Source of the DNA: Pseudomonadota bacterium
GTDB taxonomy: Bacteria > Myxococcota_A > UBA796 > CAJQPC01
Length of the DNA: 64,000 bases
Assembly (NCBI GenBank): GCA_024228935.1
Contig: JAAESX010000090.1
Location: 82,456-146,455 of the forward strand
Direction of reading: 5' to 3'
The position numbers and the translations under genes were made by a program. Of the stretch, positions 15,529 through 23,659 are shown one piece after another. How positions within the stretch are numbered: the first letter of the stretch is position 1; every line of letters begins with the position of its first letter. The notes under the pieces are model-generated. The model was not told where the DNA came from. It ran no database searches and worked only from the letters and a program-made list of their open reading frames with translations.

Positions 15529-16078
15529 CTGGAGCTCCTTCGACGAGGCACGGAATGTCGACTTCAACGGCTATGCGTGGATCCGACCTGCTGGCAACGT
15601 GCTGATCGACCCGATGCCGATGTCGGCACACGACCGTGCCCATCTGGACGCGCTGGGGAGGACGACCTGGATCGTGGTGACGAACAGCGACCACACCCGC
15701 GCCGCGGCCGAGCTGGCGCGCGAGCTGGGCGCCAAGGTGGCCGGTCCGGCGGCGGAGCGCGGCGCGTTCGAGGCCGATGCCTGGCTCGAGGAAGGCGACG
15801 AGGTGGTCCCGGGCCTGAAGGTCTACACGCTGGATGGGAGCAAGACGCCCGGCGAGCTGGCCCTGTGGCTCGATGGCACGCTGTTCTTCGGCGACCTGGT
15901 CCGAGGCCACGCCGCCGGCAAGCTGAACCTGCTGCCCCCGGCGAAGCTGACGGACGAGCGACGCGCCAGGACCAGCGTGCGACGCCTCATCACGGACGAG
16001 GTCGAGGCGGTCCTGGTGGGGGACGGGTGGCCGTGCTTCCAGAACGGAGCGGCGCGGCTGCGCGACCTGGTGGGGTGA
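15497..16078 (+). CDS. Metallo-beta-lactamase-fold-like protein
   Basis: A 193-residue cytoplasmic protein with a pattern like short MBL-fold hydrolases: DVFTWSSFDE, NGYAWIRPAGNVLIDPMPM (first strand pair), VTNSDHTRAAAELARELGAK (the HxxDH strand-loop region, degenerate), DGTLFFGDLVRG and AVLVGDGW. The usual HxHxDH cluster is reduced to NSDHTRA, so it may lack one zinc site or be catalytically altered. The GTG start has AGGAG about 8 nt upstream; longer frames would cover the divergent gene's signal peptide. It overlaps the 2H phosphoesterase gene by 4 nt (GTGA). Confidence 0.7.
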   Translation: MKQTHRSDVFTWSSFDEARNVDFNGYAWIRPAGNVLIDPMPMSAHDRAHLDALGRTTWIVVTNSDHTRAAAELARELGAKVAGPAAERGAFEADAWLEEGDEVVPGLKVYTLDGSKTPGELALWLDGTLFFGDLVRGHAAGKLNLLPPAKLTDERRARTSVRRLITDEVEAVLVGDGWPCFQNGAARLRDLVG

Positions 16079-16674
16079 CGGACCCCTGGTTCGAGTTCGT
16101 CGCGGCCGAGCGGACGGCGGGTCCGGTCTCCGGGGTGCGCGAGGACTGGCATCGCGGCCGGGCGACCTACGTCGTGTGGGCGCTGCGGGTGTCGCTGGCT
16201 GCGGAGCGGGTCGAGCGTGTGCGAGCGGCGGTCGGGTCGTGGATCCGCCTCGTCGACGAGGCCGATCTGCACGTCACCGCCTGGGTCTGCGGGTTTCCGA
16301 CCGACCGACCCGAGCTGGACGACGACGTCGCCACGTCGGTGCTCGAGGCCCAGTCTGTGGTCGCTGGCCGCCCCGTCCGTCTGGAGCTGGGGGCGGCGAC
16401 GAGCTTCCTGGCGTGCCCGGCGCTGCTCGTGCACGACGCGCGCGGCGAGCTGGCCGCGGTGAGGGCCGAGCTGGGCGCTCACCAGCGCGAGCTGCGGTGG
16501 GCGCCGTACACACCGCATGTGACGGTCGGGAGCTACCTGGAGTCGGTGCCGACGGGGCCGATCGTCGAGGCGCTGCGGCCGTTCCGCGACGAGCCGCGCA
16601 TCGAGGTCGTGGGGCGGGTTCAGCGGGTCGAGGTCGATGCGCGGGTTCCGGGGGCGGCTCTGAGGTGGTGCTGA
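16075..16674 (+). CDS. 2H phosphoesterase / RNA ligase-like protein
   Basis: A 199-residue protein containing two HxT motifs, LHVTAWV (mid) and PYTPHVTVG (late), the defining catalytic residues of the 2H phosphoesterase superfamily (2'-5' RNA ligase, LigT, cyclic phosphodiesterases). Two similar halves of about 90 residues surround them. The expected reaction is hydrolysis or ligation of 2',3'-cyclic or 2'-5' phosphodiesters, in the cytoplasm. It starts at a GTG overlapping the TGA of the MBL-like gene, so the two are probably cotranslated. The natural substrate is unknown. The next gene is convergent across 250 bp. Confidence 0.78.
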   Translation: MTDPWFEFVAAERTAGPVSGVREDWHRGRATYVVWALRVSLAAERVERVRAAVGSWIRLVDEADLHVTAWVCGFPTDRPELDDDVATSVLEAQSVVAGRPVRLELGAATSFLACPALLVHDARGELAAVRAELGAHQRELRWAPYTPHVTVGSYLESVPTGPIVEALRPFRDEPRIEVVGRVQRVEVDARVPGAALRWC

Positions 16675-16923
16675 GGCGCTTTCGCGGAGAGTGAACACGA
16701 GCCCGAAGGGCGAGCCGGCGCGAATGCGCCGAAGACGTCCCCGGGAGTGCGGGCCGATAGCCGGCGAAGTTGGCCGGCCCACAGCACGACCGGTAGGACA
16801 GATCGTGACCAGAGCAGCTTCAGAGGCGGACTCGAGGTAGCGAGCCACTGAGGCTTCAGGGCTGCCAGGCCCTTGGCACCGCACTCGCCTTTGCTCGGGC
16901 GGAGGCTCGTGGCCCCCGGAACC
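16675..16923. other. 249-bp convergent intergenic region with small hairpins
   Basis: No coding frame is supported here. It contains gccc-gaa-gggc at 16701-16711 and ggcgc-gaat-gcgcc at 16717-16730, two short hairpins in tandem just past the 2H gene stop, and a later GC-rich stretch without other motifs. The hairpins could help terminate transcription from either side. There is no poly-T tail. Confidence 0.4.
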
Positions 16924-17850
16924 TCACTCGTCGCTCTCCGTCTCCCCACACTCCGGCCCACAAACCTCGTTCCGCCCGGACTGCTTGGCCCGGTACAGGT
17001 TGCGGTCCGCCTGCACGAACAGCCGGCGGCCGTTCTTGTGCCACCCGCCGTCCGTCGAGGCGACACCCAGCGACGACGTGATCTTCAGGGGCTCTGCCGC
17101 GCCGAACTCGATGTCCAGGTCCTCGACCGCCTTCCTCAGGCGCTCGGCTGTCCGCATCGCGTGGGCCAGCGTCGACTCGCGCATCAACAGCACGAACTCC
17201 TCGCCGCCGTACCGCGCGAACACGTCCTCGGGGCGGATGGCCTCGAGGATGGTCTTCGAGACCTCGCGCAGGACGATGTCCCCCACGTCGTGCCCGTACG
17301 TGTCGTTCACGCGCTTGAACAGGTCGAGGTCGAACACGACCAGCGACAGCGGTGTCTTGTGCCGCTCGGAGTAGCTGAACTCCTGGTCCAGGCGGTCCAG
17401 GATGTAGCCCTTGTTGTAGGCCCCGGTCAGACCGTCGCGGACCGCGGACTCGTACAGCTTCTGCTGGAACTTCTCGTCCAGCTGGTCCTGCAGCGAGTAC
17501 CTCAGGACCATCGAGCCCCCGAGCATCAGCCGCGCGCCATCGGTCAGCGCGGCGCGCTCGCCGGCCTTCAGGCGTCGCCCGTCGACGTAGGTGCCGTTGG
17601 TGCTCCCGCAGTCCGCCAACAGCGCGGTGCCATCGGACGTGATCTCGATCTCGGCGTGGCGCCGCGAGACGCCATCCTCTTCGAGCACGACCTCGCACTT
17701 GCGCGAACGGCCGATGCCGTTGACGCCCTCGGTCAGCCGGTGGTTCTTCCCGATGTTGGCGCCAGAGAGCACGATCAGGAAGGCCTGACGCTCGTCCTCG
17801 TACTCGAGGATCGACTTGATCGGGTGTGCTGCGGTCTTGTCGTCGTTCAT
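16924..17850 (-). CDS. FHA-GGDEF diguanylate cyclase
   Basis: A 308-residue cytoplasmic enzyme. Residues about 40-110 form an FHA phosphothreonine-binding domain: GIGRSR (46-51), SRRHAEI (62-68) and STNGTYVDG (83-91). A helical linker follows, then GGDEF from about 135: LTGAYNKGY, VVFDLDLFKRVNDTYGHD and the catalytic GGEEF at 215-219. An RPED motif (206-209) lies five residues before it, matching the inhibitory I-site, so it should make cyclic di-GMP and be product-inhibited. It lies 13 nt downstream of the amidohydrolase pair, probably cotranscribed. FHA domains typically link such cyclases to Ser/Thr kinase signalling, common in Myxococcota. Confidence 0.95.
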   Translation of the reverse strand: MNDDKTAAHPIKSILEYEDERQAFLIVLSGANIGKNHRLTEGVNGIGRSRKCEVVLEEDGVSRRHAEIEITSDGTALLADCGSTNGTYVDGRRLKAGERAALTDGARLMLGGSMVLRYSLQDQLDEKFQQKLYESAVRDGLTGAYNKGYILDRLDQEFSYSERHKTPLSLVVFDLDLFKRVNDTYGHDVGDIVLREVSKTILEAIRPEDVFARYGGEEFVLLMRESTLAHAMRTAERLRKAVEDLDIEFGAAEPLKITSSLGVASTDGGWHKNGRRLFVQADRNLYRAKQSGRNEVCGPECGETESDE

Positions 17851-17863
17851 CGGCCCCCCGATC

Positions 17864-19066
17864 TTACGGTGCCTCCAGCGGCACCGGCGCAACCGGCGAA
17901 CCCGGCAAGTCCGAGTATCGGTCACGAAGCTCCGTGTGGCGGGACCTCAGGGGGATGTTTTTCCCTCGAATCCACAGTGCCTCGACCGACGTGGTGACCT
18001 CGAGCGGGTCGCCGCTCCAGAGCACCAGGTTGGCGACCTCGCCAGCCTCCAACACCCCACGCTCGAGCCCGAAGACCCGGGCGGGCGTCGACGTGATCGC
18101 CTGAAACGCGGCTTGGTGATCCAGCCCGCCTCGCACGGCGTTGCCGGCGGTCTGGCGGAGCTCGCGGCTGTGGTGCGCGCTCCCGGAGGCGAACACCACA
18201 TCGACGCCGGCGGCGTGAAGCAGCGCGGCGTTGTCCTCGCGCCCGTGGATCTGGTCGAAGCTCCCCGAGCCGTAGACGAACGGGTTCAGCATTACGGCGA
18301 CGTCCGCGGCGGCCAGCTCATCGGCCAGGAGCCAGCCCTCGGCGGCGCCGTCGATGACGATGCGGATGTCCTGTTCGTCAGCGAAGCGCAGCAGCGCCTC
18401 GATGTCCGAGGCGCGGTCGGCGCTGACCACGAGCGGCATGTCGCCGTCGAGCAGCGGAGCGAGCGCGGCCAGGTCCTGGCGGGGCAGCGACAGGTCGCGC
18501 AGCTGGGCCCGGTCGTACGCGCTCTTGCTGCGGGCGTAGAGCCGAGCGTCCTCGAGCTGGATGCGCAGGGTCGCCAGCGTCTGTCCCGCGCTCGAGCCGA
18601 TGCCCGTGTAGAAGGCCACCGCGTCGTCGACGACGGCGTCGGCCTGGGTGGTGCCCGCCAGGTCGACCAGCGCGGACTGGCCACGGATGCCGCCGCCGGT
18701 CGGGACCGCGAGGGCCGAGGTGATGCCGCCGTTCCGGGTCACCGGGATGACGCTGGAGAGCGGGTTGTAGCCGTCGACCACGCGCGTGCTCGGGCCCGTG
18801 CCGCCGGTGTCCCGCGTTCCGCCCTCGAGGTTCACCTCGATGAGCCCCAGCGAGGTGTTCGCGTCGATCAGTCCGGTCGTGAGGATCTTGTCGGTCCCGT
18901 CGACCTGGACGCAGGCTTCGGCGCCCGCGATGTCCTTGCCGACCCGTTTGATCTCGTCACCGCGGACCAGCACGTCGACGCTCTTGGTGCCCGTGGGCAG
19001 GACGACGTCCGCGCCTCGAATCAGGGTGCACTCGGCCAGCGCCGACCCCAGCATGAGAAGCCACAT
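17864..19066 (-). CDS. Secreted amidohydrolase-fold protein lacking the HxH metal motif
   Basis: A 400-residue protein of the imidazolonepropionase-like amidohydrolase family, with a short signal (MWLLMLGSALA). The fold markers are VVLPTGTKSVDVLVRGDEI at the start and ARVFGLERGVLEAGEVANLVLWSGDPLE at the end. At the place where the family has HxH, the sequence reads GLIDANTSLGL, so two metal ligands are missing; a later HHSRE is retained. It may be a non-catalytic partner of the intact amidohydrolase upstream. The ATG shares a base with the upstream TGA (TGATG), with GGGGGTGGAG before it. The FHA-GGDEF gene follows by 13 nt. Confidence 0.75.
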   Translation of the reverse strand: MWLLMLGSALAECTLIRGADVVLPTGTKSVDVLVRGDEIKRVGKDIAGAEACVQVDGTDKILTTGLIDANTSLGLIEVNLEGGTRDTGGTGPSTRVVDGYNPLSSVIPVTRNGGITSALAVPTGGGIRGQSALVDLAGTTQADAVVDDAVAFYTGIGSSAGQTLATLRIQLEDARLYARSKSAYDRAQLRDLSLPRQDLAALAPLLDGDMPLVVSADRASDIEALLRFADEQDIRIVIDGAAEGWLLADELAAADVAVMLNPFVYGSGSFDQIHGREDNAALLHAAGVDVVFASGSAHHSRELRQTAGNAVRGGLDHQAAFQAITSTPARVFGLERGVLEAGEVANLVLWSGDPLEVTTSVEALWIRGKNIPLRSRHTELRDRYSDLPGSPVAPVPLEAP

Positions 19067-20493
19067 CACTCCACCCCCTCGCGTGAGAGCTCGATGTCCT
19101 GGCCGACCTCGAAGTCGCTCCAGGCCTCGCCGGGGCGGTCCCGGTCATGGCGCAACACGCCGTCGATGAACACCAGGTCGGCCTGGGCGTAGACCGAGAA
19201 CGGGCTGCTGTTCCAGACGACCAGATCCGCGCGCTTTCCGGTCTCGAGCGAGCCCACCTGCTCGTCGATGCCGAGCGCCCAGGCGGGGTTCGCGGTGATC
19301 CAGCGGAGCGCCTGGTCCTCGGTGATCTCGATGCCGGCCTCCCAGCCGTGGCGCATTCCCTTGGCCGCCTCCTGGTTCAGGCGCTGGACGTCGATGGCCG
19401 AGTCGCTGTGCACGATGGGGCGCCCACCGGCGGCCTCGTTCATCGCCAGGTTCGTCGGGATGCCGTCGTAGGCCTCCATCTTGAAGCCCCACCAGTCGGC
19501 CCAGGTGCTGACGGAGACCTGGTTCTCGGCCAGCACGTCGGCGATCTTGTAGGCCTCGACCGCGTGGTGGAACGAGCGCACCTCGAAGTCGAACTCCTCG
19601 GCGATCTGGAGCATCGAGAGCATGTCGTCCGCGCGGTAGCAGTGGACGTGCACCAGGATCTCGCCCTCGAGCACCCCGACCAGCGTCTCGAGCTTCAGGT
19701 CGCGCTTCGGCGCGTCGGGCTCGTCGCCATCCCCGCTGGCCTCCCAGCGCGCGTGCTTCTCGGTGTAGGCCTCCCACTGGGCCCGGTACTCGGTCGCCTC
19801 GGCATACGCGGCCCGATGACCCCGGACGTTGCCCATCCGGGTGCTGGGTGCGCCCTTGCCCTCGCCGTAGACCCGCTTGGGGTTCTCGCCGCAGGCCATC
19901 TTCAGCCCGTCGGGCGCTCCTTCGAGCCGCATGCTCCGCGAGCCGCGCGTCGGGACCAGGTGCATCGTGACGCCGCGGCCGCCGATCAGGTTGGCCGAGC
20001 CCGGGATGATCTGGACGGTCGTGGTCCCGCCGGCGACGGCGCGCTGGAAGTTCGGGTCCTGCGGCCAGACGCTGTGCTCGGCCCAGACGCCGGCCGTCAC
20101 CGGGGCGCTGACCTCGTTCCCATCACCGTGGGCCTTGGCTCCCGGCGAGGCGTACACGCCCATGTGCGAGTGGGTGTCGATGAGGCCCGGTGTCACCGTG
20201 CGCCCGGTGACGTCGATCACGCTGCCGACCGGGTTTGGGGCGTCGCCCTCTCCGAGCGCGGCGATGCGGCCGTCCTCGACCGTCAGCCAGCCGGGGGCCC
20301 AGACCTCGCCGGTGGCGGTCATCACGGTCCCGCCGATGAGCGTGAACGTGCCCGAGATGTCCGCTGGCGCGTCTTCGACCGGGATGTGGGCGCGCGCGTC
20401 GATGGACGACAGCGACTCGGCGGCGGGCAGGTCGTCCAGGTCCACCATCGGCGTGGTGGGCTTGGGGCAGGCCAGGAACAGCAAGAGGGTCAC
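19066..20493 (-). CDS. Lipoprotein amidohydrolase (imidazolonepropionase-like)
   Basis: A 475-residue predicted lipoprotein beginning MTLLLFLACPKP, with Cys as residue 9, and an acidic Ser-rich linker. The catalytic domain carries the metal HxH in TPGLIDTHSHMG, then VHVHCYR, FHHAVEAYK and VHSDSAI, as expected for a binuclear amidohydrolase, and ends with GKRADLVVWNSSPFS. It probably hydrolyses a cyclic amide or dipeptide-like substrate outside the cytoplasm. The GTG start is supported by GGAGG 4 nt upstream. It is translationally coupled to a second, HxH-less copy of the family. It lies 22 nt from the divergent EEP gene, so promoters must overlap. Confidence 0.85.
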   Translation of the reverse strand: MTLLLFLACPKPTTPMVDLDDLPAAESLSSIDARAHIPVEDAPADISGTFTLIGGTVMTATGEVWAPGWLTVEDGRIAALGEGDAPNPVGSVIDVTGRTVTPGLIDTHSHMGVYASPGAKAHGDGNEVSAPVTAGVWAEHSVWPQDPNFQRAVAGGTTTVQIIPGSANLIGGRGVTMHLVPTRGSRSMRLEGAPDGLKMACGENPKRVYGEGKGAPSTRMGNVRGHRAAYAEATEYRAQWEAYTEKHARWEASGDGDEPDAPKRDLKLETLVGVLEGEILVHVHCYRADDMLSMLQIAEEFDFEVRSFHHAVEAYKIADVLAENQVSVSTWADWWGFKMEAYDGIPTNLAMNEAAGGRPIVHSDSAIDVQRLNQEAAKGMRHGWEAGIEITEDQALRWITANPAWALGIDEQVGSLETGKRADLVVWNSSPFSVYAQADLVFIDGVLRHDRDRPGEAWSDFEVGQDIELSREGVE

Positions 20494-20515
20494 AGGACCT
20501 CCAGGCGCGGACGGT

Positions 20516-21664
20516 ATGATGAGCGCGGTGACGCCGCAATCCGCCCGCTTCGGAGTTCTGCGCGCCCTGGCCCTTCTCGGGGCCCTGGCCGGCATCAGCC
20601 TGATCTGCGTCGCGGTCGCGGGGGTGGCGGATCGGGCCCTGCCGACCCTCTTGCTGCTCGTCGCCGAGCCCCTGCTCTGGATCGGCCTGGTCGCGTTGTG
20701 CATCCACGCTGCGCTCGCCCAGCGCGTCGATCCGTTCGTCCTGGGCCTCAGCTCGCTGCTGGCGCTGGGGCTCGCCGTCCGTCAGGACCGGCCGCTCGAG
20801 CAGCCTCCCGGGGCGCCCGAGGAGGCCTCGCCCACCGTCCGTCACTGCGCCAGCCAGTCGGGCCTTCCGACCCGTCCGCTTCGAGTCGCCACCTGGAATG
20901 CCTCGCAGCATCCCGATCGGGTCGCGGCCGTCGACGCGATCCTGGAGCTGGACGCCGACCTGGTGGTGGTGCAGGAGGTCGACGAGGACTTCGTCCTGGA
21001 TCTCGCCGCCCGGGTGCAGGACCAGCTCGGTGACGGCGGACTGGCCGAGGGACCGGACGGCGCCGCGGCCACCGATGCCGACGCCCCGGCGGTCGCCGAG
21101 GGGCTCTTCGTCCACGCCGAGGGCACCTGGGGCCACGGCATCGTGGTCCGGGACGGCTTCTTCGGGGTGTGCGGCGCCGACCAGCACGACGCGTTCGGCA
21201 TCTCGCTGCCCACGGCGGGGGACCGCGAGGCGCTCGCCAGCCTGACGTTCCCCGTCATCGGCGAGACCGTGCTCCCCGTGGTCAGCCTCCACCTGGACCG
21301 ACCCGGCGCGCTCAGCGAGCTCGGGCGCTGGCCGCACCTGCTCGAGGAGAGCAGCGCGCGCATCGCCGGCTTCGCGGACGCGCTCGGCGCCCCGGGGCTG
21401 CTCGTCGTCGGGGACACCAACACCCACGGCACCTTCCGCGGCTTCCACGGCCGCATGCGGGATGCCGGTCTCCTCGCTGTCCCCGCTCGCGCCACCTGGC
21501 CGGGCAACCTCGCCGGCTTCCCCACGCTGCCGCTCTACCAGCTCGACCGGATCTGGCATGGCGTCGCCTGGGAGTTCGACTCGGTCGAGGCCATTCGCAT
21601 GCCATCGGACCACCTGGCGGTCGTCGCCGAGCTCTCCCCGCGCGAGCTCGACCCGCTGCGCTGA
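20516..21664 (+). CDS. Membrane-anchored endonuclease/exonuclease/phosphatase family protein
   Basis: A 382-residue protein. About three hydrophobic helices span residues 12-85 (GVLRALALLGALAGISLICVA and next), followed by an EEP domain: VATWNASQHPDRVAAVDAIL, LVVVQEVDEDF, VVSLHLDRPG, GDTNTHG and a final SDHLAVVAEL. These are the Mg-binding Asn/Glu and catalytic Asp-His positions of the DNase I/phosphatase fold. The active domain probably faces the periplasm. Two adjacent ATG codons (20516, 20519) are both possible and neither has a strong Shine-Dalgarno. The redoxin gene follows by 22 nt, starting a long plus-strand chain. Confidence 0.83.
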   Translation: MMSAVTPQSARFGVLRALALLGALAGISLICVAVAGVADRALPTLLLLVAEPLLWIGLVALCIHAALAQRVDPFVLGLSSLLALGLAVRQDRPLEQPPGAPEEASPTVRHCASQSGLPTRPLRVATWNASQHPDRVAAVDAILELDADLVVVQEVDEDFVLDLAARVQDQLGDGGLAEGPDGAAATDADAPAVAEGLFVHAEGTWGHGIVVRDGFFGVCGADQHDAFGISLPTAGDREALASLTFPVIGETVLPVVSLHLDRPGALSELGRWPHLLEESSARIAGFADALGAPGLLVVGDTNTHGTFRGFHGRMRDAGLLAVPARATWPGNLAGFPTLPLYQLDRIWHGVAWEFDSVEAIRMPSDHLAVVAELSPRELDPLR

Positions 21665-21686
21665 TCCCCACCACCGGACCTCCCCC

Positions 21687-22211
21687 ATGTTCCTCTTGTT
21701 GATGGCGCTCGGGCTGTCGTCGCCGGTCCTCGCCGAGGTCCCGAGCGACTGCGGTCAGGACCAGCCGACCATCCCCGCCTTCTCTCTCGTCGACGACAAC
21801 CCGAACTCGCCGACGTACGGCCAGAGCCTCGGTCCAGCCGACTTCGAGGGCCAGGTCCGCATCGTCTACTTCGCCCACTCGAGCTGCGGCGTCTGCCAGA
21901 GCCACGTCGCCGAGCTCCAGGAGATCTGGGACGAGAAGTCGGCCGAGTGGACCGGTCAGGTGCAGTTCCTGGTGGTGAACATGGCCGGGTACGAGAGCTC
22001 CATGCCCGAGCTCGTCGAGGGCATCACGCTGCCCGTCCTGCAGGACACGACCACCGCGCTCGTGACCGAGGGGGTCGGTGGCTACAAGTGGTACGTCTAC
22101 TTCATCGACGACGCGGGGACGGTCCGGTGGATCCACTACTACATGGACCTGCCCGGAGGTGAGCGCGACCGGTTCATCGACGAGGTCAGCTCACTTGTGG
22201 AGGCCGAATGA
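21687..22211 (+). CDS. Exported thioredoxin-fold (redoxin/AhpC-TSA-like) protein
   Basis: A 174-residue protein with a short signal (MFLLLMALGLSSPVLA). The mature part starts with FSLVDDNPNSPTYGQ, contains FAHSSCGVCQSHVAEL, a CxxC active site in a thioredoxin-like setting, and ends with an LPVLQDTTT cis-Pro-like segment and GTVRWIHYY. Such periplasmic or secreted redoxins maintain thiols or mature cytochromes. It opens the run of overlapping genes, with its stop sharing bases with the following lipoprotein start (ATGA). A role in keeping Cys of the adjacent metal-binding or sensor proteins reduced is possible, but inferred from context. Confidence 0.8.
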   Translation: MFLLLMALGLSSPVLAEVPSDCGQDQPTIPAFSLVDDNPNSPTYGQSLGPADFEGQVRIVYFAHSSCGVCQSHVAELQEIWDEKSAEWTGQVQFLVVNMAGYESSMPELVEGITLPVLQDTTTALVTEGVGGYKWYVYFIDDAGTVRWIHYYMDLPGGERDRFIDEVSSLVEAE

Positions 22212-23659
22212 TCCTCCTCATGCTGGCCTGCAGCGGTGACGCCGTTCCGCCCGAGTCGCAGCCCTCTGACTCGGCGAGCGAGTCCCGGCCCGACTCCGAG
22301 ATCGAGCAGCTGACGGGCTGCAGCTCCGACGAGCGCGTCACCGTCGGGACCGACACGTGTGTGCTCGAAGCGACCTGCTCGTGGAGCGGCTCGGTCTCGC
22401 GGGCGTACTTCGGCAACAACCTGGCGACCGGTCAGGACGTCGACGGAGACGGGCGCGACGACGTGCTCATCGGCGCACCCGGGACGATGGTCTACGGCGA
22501 CACTGAAGCGTTCTCCGCTGCGGGCGAGGCCGTCCTGTTGTCCGGCGCGTCGCTGGACGGCGACGGGGCGCTCGGTGCCAACCTGCTCGGCGGCGAGGTG
22601 AACCAGTACATGGGGTCGGCGACCGCGTTCGTCGGCGATGTCGACGGCGACGGCGTCTCCGACATGCTCATCGGCGCGATGGGCAGTACGGTCGGCGCGC
22701 TCGACGACGCCGGGGCGGCCATCCTGGTGCTCGGCGGGCCCGGCGAGACGCTGACGGCGTCCGCGACGTGGACCGGAGGTGACGCGTTCGGTCGCGCGGC
22801 CTGGGCGATGACCGGGGCCGACATCGACGGGGACGGCCTGTCCGAGGTGTTCATCACCGACGGGATCAAGGACGAGGAGGACGACTACCTGGAGGGCCGG
22901 GTGCACGTCTGGATGGGCGGGATGCACAGCGATGCGCCGCTGGCGGATGCGGACGTCGTCCTGTCCAGCGGGGCGAGCCGGTCCGGATTCGGCCAGGCCA
23001 TGGCGTCCGGCGACTTCGACGGCGATGGCGTCGACGAGGTCGCGATCAGCTCGCCGTACGCCGCCAGCTACACCGGTCAGACCTGGGTGGTCGGCCAGGA
23101 CCTGGCGCTCTCGTTCAGCTTCCTGGGCGAGGAGACCTACGAGATCCCGGGCTGGAAGCTGGCCGCGGGTGACCTCGACGGAGACGGCGCGGACGAGCTC
23201 ATCCTGGGCGCGCCGCTGAACGACACCGCCGACGACGCGGCTGGTCAGGTGCGCGTGTACGCCGGCGGGGCCTCGTTCTTCGATGAGCCCACGCTGGCCG
23301 GCTCGTTCAACGGCGAGCGCCACGACTTCCAGCTGGGCAGCGGTCTGGCGACCGGAGACCTGGACGGCGACGGGGACGACGAGCTGCTGATGGGCTCGGT
23401 GAACACGTACGAGGGCTTCGTCACCAAGGGCGGCCGGATCTACGTCGCGGGCGCCGAGGACCTGGGCGTCGGCGTCTCGGCCGCGACGCTCTCGCGGAAC
23501 GTCAACGGGGCGAGCGTGAAGGACTACATCGGCGCGTCCATGGGGGTCGGCGACCTCGATGGCGACGGCACGGGGGACCTCGTGATCGGGGCCGGCTACG
23601 AGAACCTCGACGGCGCGTACGATGTCGGCGCCGTCCACCTGTTCTTCGGAGGAATCTGA
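22208..23659 (+). CDS. FG-GAP repeat (integrin-alpha-type propeller) lipoprotein
   Basis: A 483-residue predicted lipoprotein starting MILLMLACSG, with Cys at residue 8, Ser/Asp linker and then seven or so beta-propeller blades. Each blade carries a calcium-binding motif of DxDGDGxxD type (DVDGDGRDDVLIGAPG, DVDGDGVSDMLIGA, DLDGDGADELILGAP, DLDGDGTGDLVIGAG). This is the FG-GAP/VCBS architecture of extracellular proteins with Ca2+-stabilised propellers. GGAGG 4 nt before the ATG fixes the start. Its last base is the first base of the next start (TGATG). Surface display by the lipid anchor is expected. Confidence 0.9.
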   Translation: MILLMLACSGDAVPPESQPSDSASESRPDSEIEQLTGCSSDERVTVGTDTCVLEATCSWSGSVSRAYFGNNLATGQDVDGDGRDDVLIGAPGTMVYGDTEAFSAAGEAVLLSGASLDGDGALGANLLGGEVNQYMGSATAFVGDVDGDGVSDMLIGAMGSTVGALDDAGAAILVLGGPGETLTASATWTGGDAFGRAAWAMTGADIDGDGLSEVFITDGIKDEEDDYLEGRVHVWMGGMHSDAPLADADVVLSSGASRSGFGQAMASGDFDGDGVDEVAISSPYAASYTGQTWVVGQDLALSFSFLGEETYEIPGWKLAAGDLDGDGADELILGAPLNDTADDAAGQVRVYAGGASFFDEPTLAGSFNGERHDFQLGSGLATGDLDGDGDDELLMGSVNTYEGFVTKGGRIYVAGAEDLGVGVSAATLSRNVNGASVKDYIGASMGVGDLDGDGTGDLVIGAGYENLDGAYDVGAVHLFFGGI

